Source: Clostridium_AI sp002297865
GTDB lineage: Bacteria > Bacillota > Clostridia > Lachnospirales > Lachnospiraceae
Assembly: GCA_937903005.1 (NCBI GenBank)
Contig: CALFNR010000223.1
Location: 1-14,388, forward strand
Direction: 5' to 3'
DNA: 14,388 nt
Positions 7,380-13,969 of the stretch are shown piece by piece. Under the pieces are notes generated by a model. That model was not told the origin of the DNA. It saw nothing but the letters and a program-made list of their open reading frames with translations, and searched no databases. Each line of letters begins with the position of its first letter. Within the stretch, counting starts at the first letter, position 1. Position numbers and translations under genes: made by a program.

Positions 7380-7401
7380 AATTTCAATGCGCATTAGAGG
7401 T
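7380..7401 (+). CDS. Tape measure micro-exon 5 (22 nt)
   Basis: The first base completes Thr; ATT TCA ATG CGC ATT AGA GGT follows and encodes ISMRIRG. This is the highly conserved ISMR(I/L)RGA motif of the family, continued by Ala in exon 6. Confidence 0.86.
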
Positions 7402-7730
7402 AGGGAAATGTGCCTCCATATGAGGAAAGTTCATATGCCCTGTTGTGCTTAAAACAATACAGGGAGGATGACTATATATGTCAAAGGATGGGGACATCAG
7501 AGACATAGGAAAGACTATGTAAATAGAATCCTTAGAGACTGCGGTGAAATGTGTAGCAATACATATTTTGAAGTCATCTCGCCTACTCAAATGAGTGACG
7601 ATAATATACAGTCCAAACTTACGCAATAATCCAATTTATAAGAAACGTAAGAATGTGCCAGAAATGACACATCGCCATATATTTTATATGGTCAGTAACC
7701 ATCTCATGTCATGGTGAAAGTAATAGAATG
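7402..7730 (+). ncRNA. Group I intron 5 (329 nt)
   Basis: P1: GAGGT (7397-7401) pairs with GCCTC (7412-7416), the same pair as intron 1. P7: GACTG (7537-7541) pairs with CAGTC (7609-7613). P9-like CTTACG/CGTAAG lies at 7618-7623 and 7646-7651. It ends in G7730. An open frame on the opposite strand (7384-7626) is a by-product of the structure. Confidence 0.88.
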
Positions 7731-7844
7731 GCAGATACTGAACTGCAACAAGCAGGACTAGATACTGAGGGCATGGCGGAATCTACCGCAAAACTGAGAG
7801 AAGAAATCATGGCACTTAGTGGTGTGGATATTATGAAAAACGAT
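7731..7844 (+). CDS. Tape measure exon 6 (114 nt)
   Basis: Thirty-eight codons give ADTELQQAGLDTEGMAEST...LSGVDIMKND, which matches the TP901-type consensus after the RG motif. The exon is GC-richer than its surroundings. It ends in CGAT, the 5' half of the intron 6 P1. Confidence 0.9.
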
Positions 7845-8119
7845 TAACTAAATAGTCGCTCTATATGGTGACATATAGATGAAAAGTTAGCTCAAATCGG
7901 TGAAACTCCTGAGAAGGACAATACCGAGGGTAAGACTGAATATTATTCAGAATCCCGTAACGATCATAGTGTAAAAGGTAACGATTACACATATGCTAAC
8001 CATCTCATTGAGATGATGGTATGATCTGCTCTGCAAATATAATCGAATAATGTGAAATTGCAGAGGTAGGCAGAAATGACCTACCCTCTTCTATTTGCAT
8101 AGAAGAAGTAACAATTAGG
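7845..8119 (+). ncRNA. Group I intron 6 (275 nt)
   Basis: P1: CGAT (7841-7844) pairs with GTCG (7855-7858), with U-G at the site and a further T-A pair inside the intron. P7: GATCATA (7962-7968) pairs with TATGATC (8020-8026). P9-like CTGCAA/TTGCAG lies at 8031-8036 and 8058-8063, followed by AGGTAGGCAGAAATGACCT as in intron 1. It ends in G8119. No clear P10 is visible, so the 3' border rests on frame and homology (MKND-NEFKSTY). Confidence 0.82.
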
Positions 8120-8545
8120 AATGAATTTAAATCCACATATGATATTCTCGATGAATTATCAACTAAATGGCAGGATCTCACTGATATCCAGCAAGCAAGT
8201 TTGACGGAGCTTATCGCAGGAAAACGTCAGGGCAATATAGTTTCAAGTTTAATGACAAACTTTGATGTAGCCCGTAAATCTCTTCAAACAGCATTAAACG
8301 ACTCGGAAGGATCAGGAGAACGAGAACTTGAATCTTGGAATCAAGGTATCGAAGCTTCTATCTCTCATTTCCAAGCGAGCTTACAAAAACTATCCACTGA
8401 CACAATTTCTTCTGATTTATTTAAAGGTATTGTAGATGGTGGAACATCAGTTGTAGATACAATTGACAAAATAACATCATCCTTTGGATTACTTAATACC
8501 GCAGCAGTCGGATTAGGTATCTTCCAAGGCAAAAATAACAGCGGT
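8120..8545 (+). CDS. Tape measure exon 7 (142 codons)
   Basis: The exon begins NEFKSTYDILDELSTKW and includes the family motif TELIAGKRQGNI, ending GLLNTAAVGLGIFQGKNNSG. These are the central-to-late core of TP901-type tape measure proteins; the usual C-terminal extension is missing here. The frame runs on to a TGA at 8597-8599, but the last 18 codons look like intron sequence. AGCGGT at 8540-8545 pairs perfectly with GCCGCT at 8591-8596, marking a 5' splice site. No matching exon 8 was found in the window. Confidence 0.85.
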
Positions 8546-9030
8546 AAGAGTACATGGGATTCGCCCCATGCGTTCTTCAAAACGACTTATGCCGCTTGAG
8601 AGTTTAGCAGTAATGTGTACGAGCTTATTTATATAAGCAAGGACTCTCTGGTAACTTTTTTAAATGGAGTAGTGGTAATGCACTACTCTTCTGCTATGAA
8701 TGGCAGAACGGGGAGCTTTCATAGTTCAAAAGGCTATGTCACATGAGTTTGATACTAAACTTACATTTAATAGGTGTAAGTGGCAAATCTGAAAGGATGC
8801 GGTATAGTAATAATTCAAACTACGAAGTAATCCGCAGGCAAGGCTTCATTATATAATGGATGCCAACCTCAACGAGTATCATGAAAGGGTGGTTTTATCC
8901 AACGATAAAATCATTAAGGTGTACTCTAGCGATAGGGAAGATGGATGCCCGAAAAACAGCGTTGATATTTTTTATATCAATGTAAATTCATGGTTAGTTT
9001 CTATATACTAACTGTTCCATCAGCAATTTG
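8546..9030 (+). ncRNA. Group I intron 7, distinct type; 3' end uncertain
   Basis: P1: AGCGGT (8540-8545) pairs with GCCGCT (8591-8596), six bp with terminal U-G. The P1 loop contains its own hairpin (CATGGG/CCCATG). P7: GAGTA (8874-8878) pairs with TACTC (8922-8926) in the context CAACGAGTA, like CAACGACTA of introns 2 and 4. P8: TTTTATC/GATAAAA (8893-8910). Many other hairpins fill the region (GAGTAGTG/CACTACTC near 8664, TTGATAT/ATATCAA 8962-8980, GTTAGT/ACTAAC 8993-9012). The end at about 9030 is a guess after the last hairpin. It has no ORF. Confidence 0.65.
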
Positions 9031-9092
9031 GGAATTATTCATATATGTATGTATCAGCATATATGAATAATGCAAATATAGAATCAATGATA

Positions 9093-9206
9093 CTATTTAA
9101 ACAAACAAGGTGAATACTTGTATGTAATATACGTCATTCCAATCAAACAGAGTGTCGCTATAGTCATACATGTAAAAATAAATATTTGAAATTTTCTATC
9201 ATCCAT
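9093..9206 (-). CDS. Small single-pass membrane peptide, 37 aa
   Basis: ATG at 9206-9204 has AGAGGT just upstream and the frame stops at 9093. The peptide MDDRKFQIFIFTCMTIATLC continues as one hydrophobic segment (about residues 6-28) ending in YKYSPCLFK. The charged N-terminus followed by a single TM is typical of small membrane proteins. No convincing promoter was found upstream on this strand. Unknown family. Confidence 0.5.
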   Translation of the reverse strand: MDDRKFQIFIFTCMTIATLCLIGMTYITYKYSPCLFK

Positions 9207-9328
9207 AATATGTACCTCTTTTCTGTTTTGATGAAGGTAATATATCAAATGATTGGTGTAATATTTTTAAAATTGCAAAATCGGCATGATTATTTGCAAA
9301 AGTGTAGACTCAGAATGTATGTTCTGAA

Positions 9329-9357
9329 TTGTAGATTGTCGTACTCTGTCGTATAAT
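9329..9357 (+). promoter_or_regulatory. Promoter of the membrane/coiled-coil gene, with adjacent inverted repeat
   Basis: TTGTAG-N17-TATAAT, with -35 at 9329-9334 and -10 at 9352-9357. A palindrome TCAGAA-N6-TTCTGA (9310-9327) abuts the -35 box, and a GTCGTA direct repeat lies in the spacer. Both are possible regulator sites. Confidence 0.7.
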
Positions 9358-9408
9358 AATATAAATGGTAGAAAACACCAAATATTATAATTATGTGGGG
9401 GTATTCAA

Positions 9409-10545
9409 TTGACAATTTATCTATTATTCTCTTTGATGGGAATAATTACGGGAAGTATATTTGCACTACTATTTTTTCAAACGGGCGATAAATGGTTTAG
9501 ACTTGTAGCCTCTCTTATTGGATTAAATGGTAATGGAACTATTTGGTTTACAGTAAGAGTGCTTGTTGGTAATAAAAAGAAATTGATCATTGCATGTAGT
9601 TGTATTGATCTTATTTCTTTCATTATAACTGCAATAATTGTTTTCTTTTTATTGTGTAGAACATTAAGAGATAAAGATGGAAAACAGATAATAAAGCCAA
9701 GAGATATATTTTTTGGACAAAAGAAATTTATAGACGAATGTTACACACAATTTGCAGAAGAAATTAAAAATGATTTTTATTCAAAGGAAGTAGAAGAAGA
9801 AAAACAGAGACTTAATACAGAGAAAATTTCTTTGTTAAATCAGGAAAAGGACATAGCCAGTAGAGAAGAAAAGTTAAAAGAACAAACAAAAAATGCTATA
9901 GTTATGAAATTACCAATAGAAGCAAGTATTCCTGTGACAAATGACTTTTTAGGACAATTTCCAGATTTTATTGATTGTGTTGCAAAATTCATAAATGATG
10001 TTAATCATATAACAGATGATTATATTGTAAGATGTCCAAATGATGATAATAAATATTCCTTATTACGTTCATATTTGTTGTCAATTTGTTCATTTACTAT
10101 AAAGGATCTTTTTGAAACATCAAGTGATAATGTTAGAATACATTTTAGAATTTTAAAAAATAATCAATATATTAAGTTTATTGCACAAATGGGCGGATCT
10201 ATATACGAAGAAGAGTTAACCCCAATGCCAAAGAATAAAGGAATGATAAAGCAATCCTCTATGACGCAAACCTCATTGATAAAAAGTTTAAATTATAAAT
10301 ACGATGTAAGTGCAAAGCATCGAAATAAGTGGGAGGATTATATGACCATTACTTTTACGGAAATTTGCAAGGATAAAACACCATACTTATCTATGGGAAT
10401 ATCTGTAAAAAATAAAGAAAAATTCAAACACTTATTATATTTCCTTAATTTTTTCAAAATAGAAAATTTTTTACAAGAACAGATACTTGAAATTGATAAA
10501 GTATATAATATAGTTAATACTATTGAAAATGGGTTTAACGAATAG
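9409..10545 (+). CDS. Membrane-anchored protein with coiled coil and C-terminal sensor-like domain
   Basis: The 378-aa protein starts at TTG 9409 behind GGGGGT (about 9396-9402); no better start is available before an internal ATG at 9436. The N-terminus has membrane segments at about 3-24 and 58-83 with a less hydrophobic stretch between. A charged coiled coil spans about 118-162. The C-terminal 200 residues are soluble, with VRIHFRILKNNQYIKFIAQ and PYLSMGISVKNKEKF motifs. That pattern, an alpha/beta core with strands ending in IS and F-rich helices, recalls GAF-like sensory domains (weak recognition). Likely inner membrane with the C-terminal domain in the cytoplasm. The next gene begins 13 bases after its stop. 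Function unknown; a sensing or defence role is speculation. Confidence 0.72.
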   Translation: MTIYLLFSLMGIITGSIFALLFFQTGDKWFRLVASLIGLNGNGTIWFTVRVLVGNKKKLIIACSCIDLISFIITAIIVFFLLCRTLRDKDGKQIIKPRDIFFGQKKFIDECYTQFAEEIKNDFYSKEVEEEKQRLNTEKISLLNQEKDIASREEKLKEQTKNAIVMKLPIEASIPVTNDFLGQFPDFIDCVAKFINDVNHITDDYIVRCPNDDNKYSLLRSYLLSICSFTIKDLFETSSDNVRIHFRILKNNQYIKFIAQMGGSIYEEELTPMPKNKGMIKQSSMTQTSLIKSLNYKYDVSAKHRNKWEDYMTITFTEICKDKTPYLSMGISVKNKEKFKHLLYFLNFFKIENFLQEQILEIDKVYNIVNTIENGFNE

Positions 10546-10557
10546 GAGATCGTTGAA

Positions 10558-10749
10558 ATGCGAAAAATTAGTAGAGTAGATGCTTTTATACAGGCTTCGG
10601 AAGCTATAGAAAAAAACGATATAACAAGGGCAAATCAAATTTTAAAAATTATAAATAAATCAATTGAATCTGATAAGAAAAAACGTACTTATTCAGAAGA
10701 AATTATTTTAACAAGAGAAGAAAAAAAATATTTTCATTTTGATGATTGA
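10558..10749 (+). CDS. 63-aa protein downstream of the membrane protein
   Basis: ATG at 10558 follows AGGAG (10544-10548), which overlaps the upstream stop, so translation is probably coupled. The protein starts MRKISRVDAFIQASEAIEKN and is helical, lysine/glutamate-rich and soluble, with no motif I recognise. Its operon position suggests it acts with the membrane protein. A strong hairpin terminator follows. Confidence 0.65.
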   Translation: MRKISRVDAFIQASEAIEKNDITRANQILKIINKSIESDKKKRTYSEEIILTREEKKYFHFDD

Positions 10750-10753
10750 ATAT

Positions 10754-10790
10754 AATAGAGGGTTAGCATATGACTAGCCCTCTATTATAT
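10754..10790 (+). terminator. Convergent terminator, repeated at 13057
   Basis: A 13-bp stem (10754-10766 with 10774-10786, one G-T pair) is followed by a T/A-rich tail. It lies between a plus-strand and a minus-strand gene that converge, so it may serve both. Confidence 0.7.
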
Positions 10791-10816
10791 TATTACCACT
10801 TATAACCACAATTATT
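10757..10816. repeat. 60-bp direct repeat, copy 1 (terminator plus CGYKW-stop tail)
   Basis: It matches 13057-13116 at 56 of 60 positions. It comprises the terminator hairpin and a short tail that on the minus strand reads NCGYKW-stop. That tail is the exact C-terminus of the zinc-ribbon genes in this window. The repeat therefore looks like a remnant of a lost zinc-ribbon gene that now joins cassettes. Confidence 0.85.
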
Positions 10817-11576
10817 CATTAAGAAGTCTATAGATTTTATTGTGATGTTCCTTTTCAGCGTTTATCGAATCAATGAGTTTGTCCTGAAGTTCCATAAATA
10901 TATTTGCGTCTTTAACATTAAGATCAAATCCATATTTGATAATCTCGTTGATTATGTCAATAAAAGGCTTTGTAATCATATTTATAAAAGTATGATCGTA
11001 TTCAATATTGGAATACCGTAATGCTCTAAGTTTACCAACGATTGCATAAAGTTCTCTATAATCATAGATATTGGTTTCAGGTGTAATAATTTTATTAATT
11101 GGCATAAACTGATTACATAATTCACCAATAGATTTATCAACATATTCCTCTAAAGTTTTCCGACCTTTAACTCCAACTACTGTTTTATATAAATTATAAG
11201 GTGGTTTTTGAGTTAAAATTAATTCACGGTTTTCTATTTCTCTTGCATGAATTTCAGAATAGCTACACATAATCTTTTTAAAAGATAATAAGTCATAATT
11301 CAATAATGACAGAGAATCATAAATATGTGTGAATTCATGGAATATTATTTGTTTTGGTAGTTTATCTCGCATTTCTTTATTACCCATAGAGAATAAATCT
11401 GGGTGAATATACAGTATATATTTTTGATTATATAAATCTTCTGCACGGAATTCTGCATATGCGTCAATTTCACCAGTTATATATTCTACTGAATTTAAAG
11501 ATGGAATATCGTAATATTTTTGTTTGTATTCTTCAAGTAATTCATAAATTACCTTTTTATCGTTTCGTAGACTCAT
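10812..11576 (-). CDS. Putative zinc metallopeptidase (HEFTH), copy A, 254 aa
   Basis: ATG at 11576-11574 has GGAGG six bases upstream. The key motif is IIFHEFTHIYDS (His80, Glu81, His84), the HExxH zinc site. SEIHAREIE at 107-115 offers an acidic third ligand (Glu108 or Glu113), as in gluzincin-type enzymes. The motif spacing and flanks are shared with the 245-aa paralog at 13196-13933, so the site is under selection. No signal peptide or membrane segment is seen, so a cytoplasmic protein is likely. Its start lies 32 bases from that of the divergent plus-strand gene. Substrate unknown. Confidence 0.75.
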   Translation of the reverse strand: MSLRNDKKVIYELLEEYKQKYYDIPSLNSVEYITGEIDAYAEFRAEDLYNQKYILYIHPDLFSMGNKEMRDKLPKQIIFHEFTHIYDSLSLLNYDLLSFKKIMCSYSEIHAREIENRELILTQKPPYNLYKTVVGVKGRKTLEEYVDKSIGELCNQFMPINKIITPETNIYDYRELYAIVGKLRALRYSNIEYDHTFINMITKPFIDIINEIIKYGFDLNVKDANIFMELQDKLIDSINAEKEHHNKIYRLLNE

Positions 11577-11590
11577 AAATAACCTCCATA

Positions 11591-11605
11591 TAGAAAGTAG
11601 GTGTT
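11591..11605 (+). promoter_or_regulatory. Shared 15-bp leader/SD (copy A)
   Basis: TAGAAAGTAGGTGTT occurs exactly at the same place before the plus-strand gene of the second cassette (13950-13964). It carries the AGTAGGTG ribosome binding site and adjoins the complement of the metallopeptidase SD (CCTCC). Confidence 0.65.
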
Positions 11606-11608
11606 TAA

Positions 11609-11941
11609 ATGGAACAAAGTTCTGAAACTAGATTTGACTGGCTTGTATATCCAATTCCAAAACCTTTTAAAACTGACGAAGAATATACTGAGATTCGTCA
11701 AAAAATGTTTAAACAAAAAATTCAATTAGAACTTTTTGCTGATAAGATTGATAATGCTTCTTCCGAAGAAGAAAAAGTGTATTGGCGTACTTATGCTACA
11801 ATGAGTGATGAAAATCGTAAAAAACTTGATGATTCAGGATATGAATGGACAACTCAATCAAAGCTTCCAAGTAAAGAAGTGGTTAAAAAATTCATAAAGT
11901 TATATCCTGAATATTGTAAAGGTCTTGAGAAATATGTTTAA
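11609..11941 (+). CDS. 110-aa protein divergent to metallopeptidase copy A
   Basis: ATG at 11609 is preceded by AGTAGGTG in the repeated leader. The protein starts MEQSSETRFDWLVYPIPKPF, followed by a helical Lys/Glu-rich middle with FADKIDNASSEEEKVYW and an end YPEYCKGLEKYV. It is soluble with no recognised domain. It occupies the position of the 53-aa gene in the second cassette but is not visibly homologous to it. Its promoter must lie inside the divergent metallopeptidase gene, since only 32 bases separate the starts. Confidence 0.68.
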   Translation: MEQSSETRFDWLVYPIPKPFKTDEEYTEIRQKMFKQKIQLELFADKIDNASSEEEKVYWRTYATMSDENRKKLDDSGYEWTTQSKLPSKEVVKKFIKLYPEYCKGLEKYV

Positions 11942-11942
11942 T

Positions 11943-12185
11943 CTACCACTTATATCCACAGTTTTTACAATGATATGAGTTTTTAACGTCACTACTAAAC
12001 AATCCGAAAAGTAACCCACCTGTAAGTTTCTTACCTGCGGAAATCTTCTCGATATTAGTTGAGCGACATGTTGGACATTTAGGCTTACTGCTCTCTTCTG
12101 CTAATCTTTGCTGACGTTGTTGGTATTCGAGTTCTTCTCTTTGTATATTATAATTCTTTTTGTTAATTTTGTATATATTTATATT
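11943..12185 (-). pseudogene. Zinc-ribbon protein fragment without start codon
   Basis: The minus-strand frame (80 residues) ends with a zinc ribbon: CPTC, then NSYHCKNCGYKW-stop. A coiled, Gln/Glu-rich lead-in (REELEYQQRQQRLAEE) precedes it. The paralog at 14132 has the same layout. Upstream the frame hits a stop at 12188-12186 without any ATG, GTG or TTG and without a Shine-Dalgarno site. The N-terminus appears to have been replaced by the upstream region of the next cassette. Confidence 0.6.
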
Positions 12186-12272
12186 TTAGAACATAAGTTT
12201 CGTCTATACTTTTTACATTAATTGCTATATACTGGAAGTATCAATTAATATAATACAAAGGAGAAGTATATT

Positions 12273-12434
12273 ATGGGACAAAATGAGAAGAAAGATGCAA
12301 ATTTTGAAATACCAGTTTTTGAAATTTCTAGTATGGAGTGTGACAAGAGAAAGCAATTAGCATTCACAGATAATAACACTTATTCAAAAGCAAGAAAAAA
12401 TCCTAATAAAAATAATAATCCAAAGGAGGAATAA
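12273..12434 (+). CDS. 53-aa protein, first gene of duplicated pair (copy B)
   Basis: ATG at 12273 follows AAAGGAG (about 12257-12263). It starts MGQNEKKDANFEIPVFEISS, sharing MGQNEK and NFEIPxFEIS with copy A, while the C-terminal half has diverged and is Asn/Lys-rich. Its last codons (AAG GAG GAA) double as the Shine-Dalgarno site of the next gene, which implies tight coupling. No convincing promoter was found; TATACT at 12228-12233 is the best -10 candidate. Confidence 0.72.
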   Translation: MGQNEKKDANFEIPVFEISSMECDKRKQLAFTDNNTYSKARKNPNKNNNPKEE

Positions 12435-12436
12435 AT

Positions 12437-13042
12437 ATTAAGGAAATAAATTTAATTGTTCAAAGCATACCTACTGTTTTACAATATTTCATTCCTGGAT
12501 TTTTATGTTTAATTATTTTTATAAAGATAACTGATATAAGTATTTCTAAAACATATATGACAATCTTATCATGTGTATTTAGTTATGCTTTATTATCACT
12601 AACAGAACTATTATTTGTTGTAATAAAATGTTCTGATGAAATTAAAAATAATTTATATATACGTTCATTTATTGGGATTGTAATAGGTGTAGTTTTATCT
12701 ATTATATTCAGTGCAATATACTATTCGAAAGGGTTTGGAAAATTTTTAAAATTCATTTCTCATAAAACTCAGTTTGAAAGTATTTGGAGAGATGTTATTA
12801 ATTTTAAGACTGGATCAAATTTAAAAGTATATATAAAAAATGAAAACTATTATGTTTATGGCTCATTTAAATGCATTGAAGTGAATCAATCAGATCCTTA
12901 TATATCCATAGACAGATATGGTAAATATGACAAAATTACAAATGAATTGTTAGAATATGAGGAATTTTATTTTGAAGATAAAAAAGATGAACATATTTAT
13001 ATTATAAGAATGTCAAACGTAGACCATGTTGAAATAGAGTAA
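12437..13042 (+). CDS. Three-TM protein with C-terminal soluble domain (copy B), ATT start
   Basis: A perfect SD (AAAGGAGG, 12422-12429) lies seven bases before ATT at 12437, giving 201 aa. There is no ATG, GTG or TTG in frame until ATG 12557, which would delete the first membrane segment (contains LQYFIPG) that copy A conserves. Segments lie at about 15-33, 40-62 and 76-95. The soluble domain contains FESIWRDVINFKTGSNLKVY and ends SNVDHVEIE, homologous to copy A. Infrequent ATT starts, as in infC, usually mean low or regulated initiation. A terminator follows. Confidence 0.7.
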   Translation: MKEINLIVQSIPTVLQYFIPGFLCLIIFIKITDISISKTYMTILSCVFSYALLSLTELLFVVIKCSDEIKNNLYIRSFIGIVIGVVLSIIFSAIYYSKGFGKFLKFISHKTQFESIWRDVINFKTGSNLKVYIKNENYYVYGSFKCIEVNQSDPYISIDRYGKYDKITNELLEYEEFYFEDKKDEHIYIIRMSNVDHVEIE

Positions 13043-13056
13043 AACAGTAGGTATTA

Positions 13057-13116
13057 AGAGGGTTAGTATATAACTAGCCCTCTATCATATTATTACCATT
13101 TATAACCACAATTATT
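13057..13116. repeat. 60-bp direct repeat, copy 2 (terminator plus CGYKW-stop tail)
   Basis: It matches 10757-10816 with four mismatches. The hairpin arms (13057-13067 with 13073-13083) form the terminator of copy B and probably of the opposing 26-aa gene. The tail again encodes NCGYKW-stop on the minus strand. Confidence 0.85.
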
Positions 13117-13192
13117 TAGAGAATAACTCTATTATAAAAATAAAAATTGCGATTGGAGCGATAATTCCAATAAGATATCCTAATGCATACAT
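13112..13192 (-). CDS. 26-aa membrane peptide coupled to metallopeptidase copy B
   Basis: ATG at 13192-13190 lies three bases after the stop of the metallopeptidase gene, and the SD (GGGAGA) lies within that gene's last codons. The peptide MYALGYLIGIIAPIAIFIFI ends IELFSK and is almost entirely one membrane helix. The coupling suggests both proteins act together, for example as a small membrane anchor or modulator. It is absent from the first cassette. Confidence 0.55.
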   Translation of the reverse strand: MYALGYLIGIIAPIAIFIFIIELFSK

Positions 13193-13195
13193 GAT

Positions 13196-13933
13196 TTATC
13201 TCCCTTGTAGTGATAGATTATGTTTAAGAGCAACTTTAGTTATAGTATCTCCAACCTGTTTACTTATCTGAATAAGCATATCATTATCATATTTATCATA
13301 AAAACTTTCGTCTAAAATATGATCTGTTATGATTGTAAACAGTCGTTCAAATGCAGGATGAAGTTTTGAGTAGTCGTATGTACATTCAATTCCATGTTTC
13401 TTTAATGATAATAATGAGCCAATATAGTAATATAAAACTTTTGGGTCAAATTTATAATTACTTGCGTCTACAATTTTATTTGGTAATATAAAATCATCCT
13501 CTAATATTCTCAGACGCACTTGCATGTATATACTTAACGGAATAATTTTCTTCCAAATAATATTCTTGTCTAAACTATGAGGTTTCTTTTGCGTAGAGAG
13601 AACAACATCTGTTTCAATTTCTGAGGCATGTATCTCAGAATAAATCAACATAATTTCTTTATATGATTCTATATCATAATTTTGGAAATTTGTTGAATCA
13701 TACATATGTGTAAATTCATGATAGAGAACCGATTTAATAAAATTATCATTTTCGTCAAATAATTTAGGATTTACTTCTAAATTATATTGTCCACGATATG
13801 TTTTATTCATATCAAAATGTCCCCAGTTACCATTTTTAAATTCAATATGATTAATTTGTGGCGTTTGAAAATAATCTGCATGATATTGTTCTAAATAGTT
13901 ATATATTATTTGTTCCATTTTTCTTTCGTCCAT
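13196..13933 (-). CDS. Putative zinc metallopeptidase (HEFTH), copy B, 245 aa
   Basis: ATG at 13933-13931 has GGAGG ten bases upstream. It carries VLYHEFTHMYDS (His72, Glu73, His76) and YSEIHASEIE (Glu100, Glu105), matching the site of the paralog at 10812-11576. Overall the two are clearly related but diverged, strongest around the zinc motif. No signal peptide is seen. The gene is divergent to the 53-aa gene with 36 bases between starts and is followed by the 26-aa membrane peptide. A proteolytic role is inferred from the motif only. Confidence 0.75.
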   Translation of the reverse strand: MDERKMEQIIYNYLEQYHADYFQTPQINHIEFKNGNWGHFDMNKTYRGQYNLEVNPKLFDENDNFIKSVLYHEFTHMYDSTNFQNYDIESYKEIMLIYSEIHASEIETDVVLSTQKKPHSLDKNIIWKKIIPLSIYMQVRLRILEDDFILPNKIVDASNYKFDPKVLYYYIGSLLSLKKHGIECTYDYSKLHPAFERLFTIITDHILDESFYDKYDNDMLIQISKQVGDTITKVALKHNLSLQGR

Positions 13934-13969
13934 ACTGTTTTATCCTCCGTAGAAAGTAGGTGTTACCTT

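Noticed and set aside
7384..7626. 80-aa minus-strand ORF
   Set aside because: It lies almost wholly within intron 5, has no SD and is explained by ribozyme structure.
2608..8599. Tape measure gene as a simple pseudogene with frameshifts
   Set aside because: Every interruption has P1 and P7 pairings, ends in G and keeps phase; decay would not restore six junctions exactly.
8546..9030. Group II intron or IStron after exon 7
   Set aside because: No GTGYG start, domain V or transposase is seen; P1 and P7 of group I type fit better.
13910..13969. Upstream extension of the 53-aa gene from ATG 13910
   Set aside because: It overlaps the metallopeptidase start in antisense, and the repeated leader SD points to 13970.
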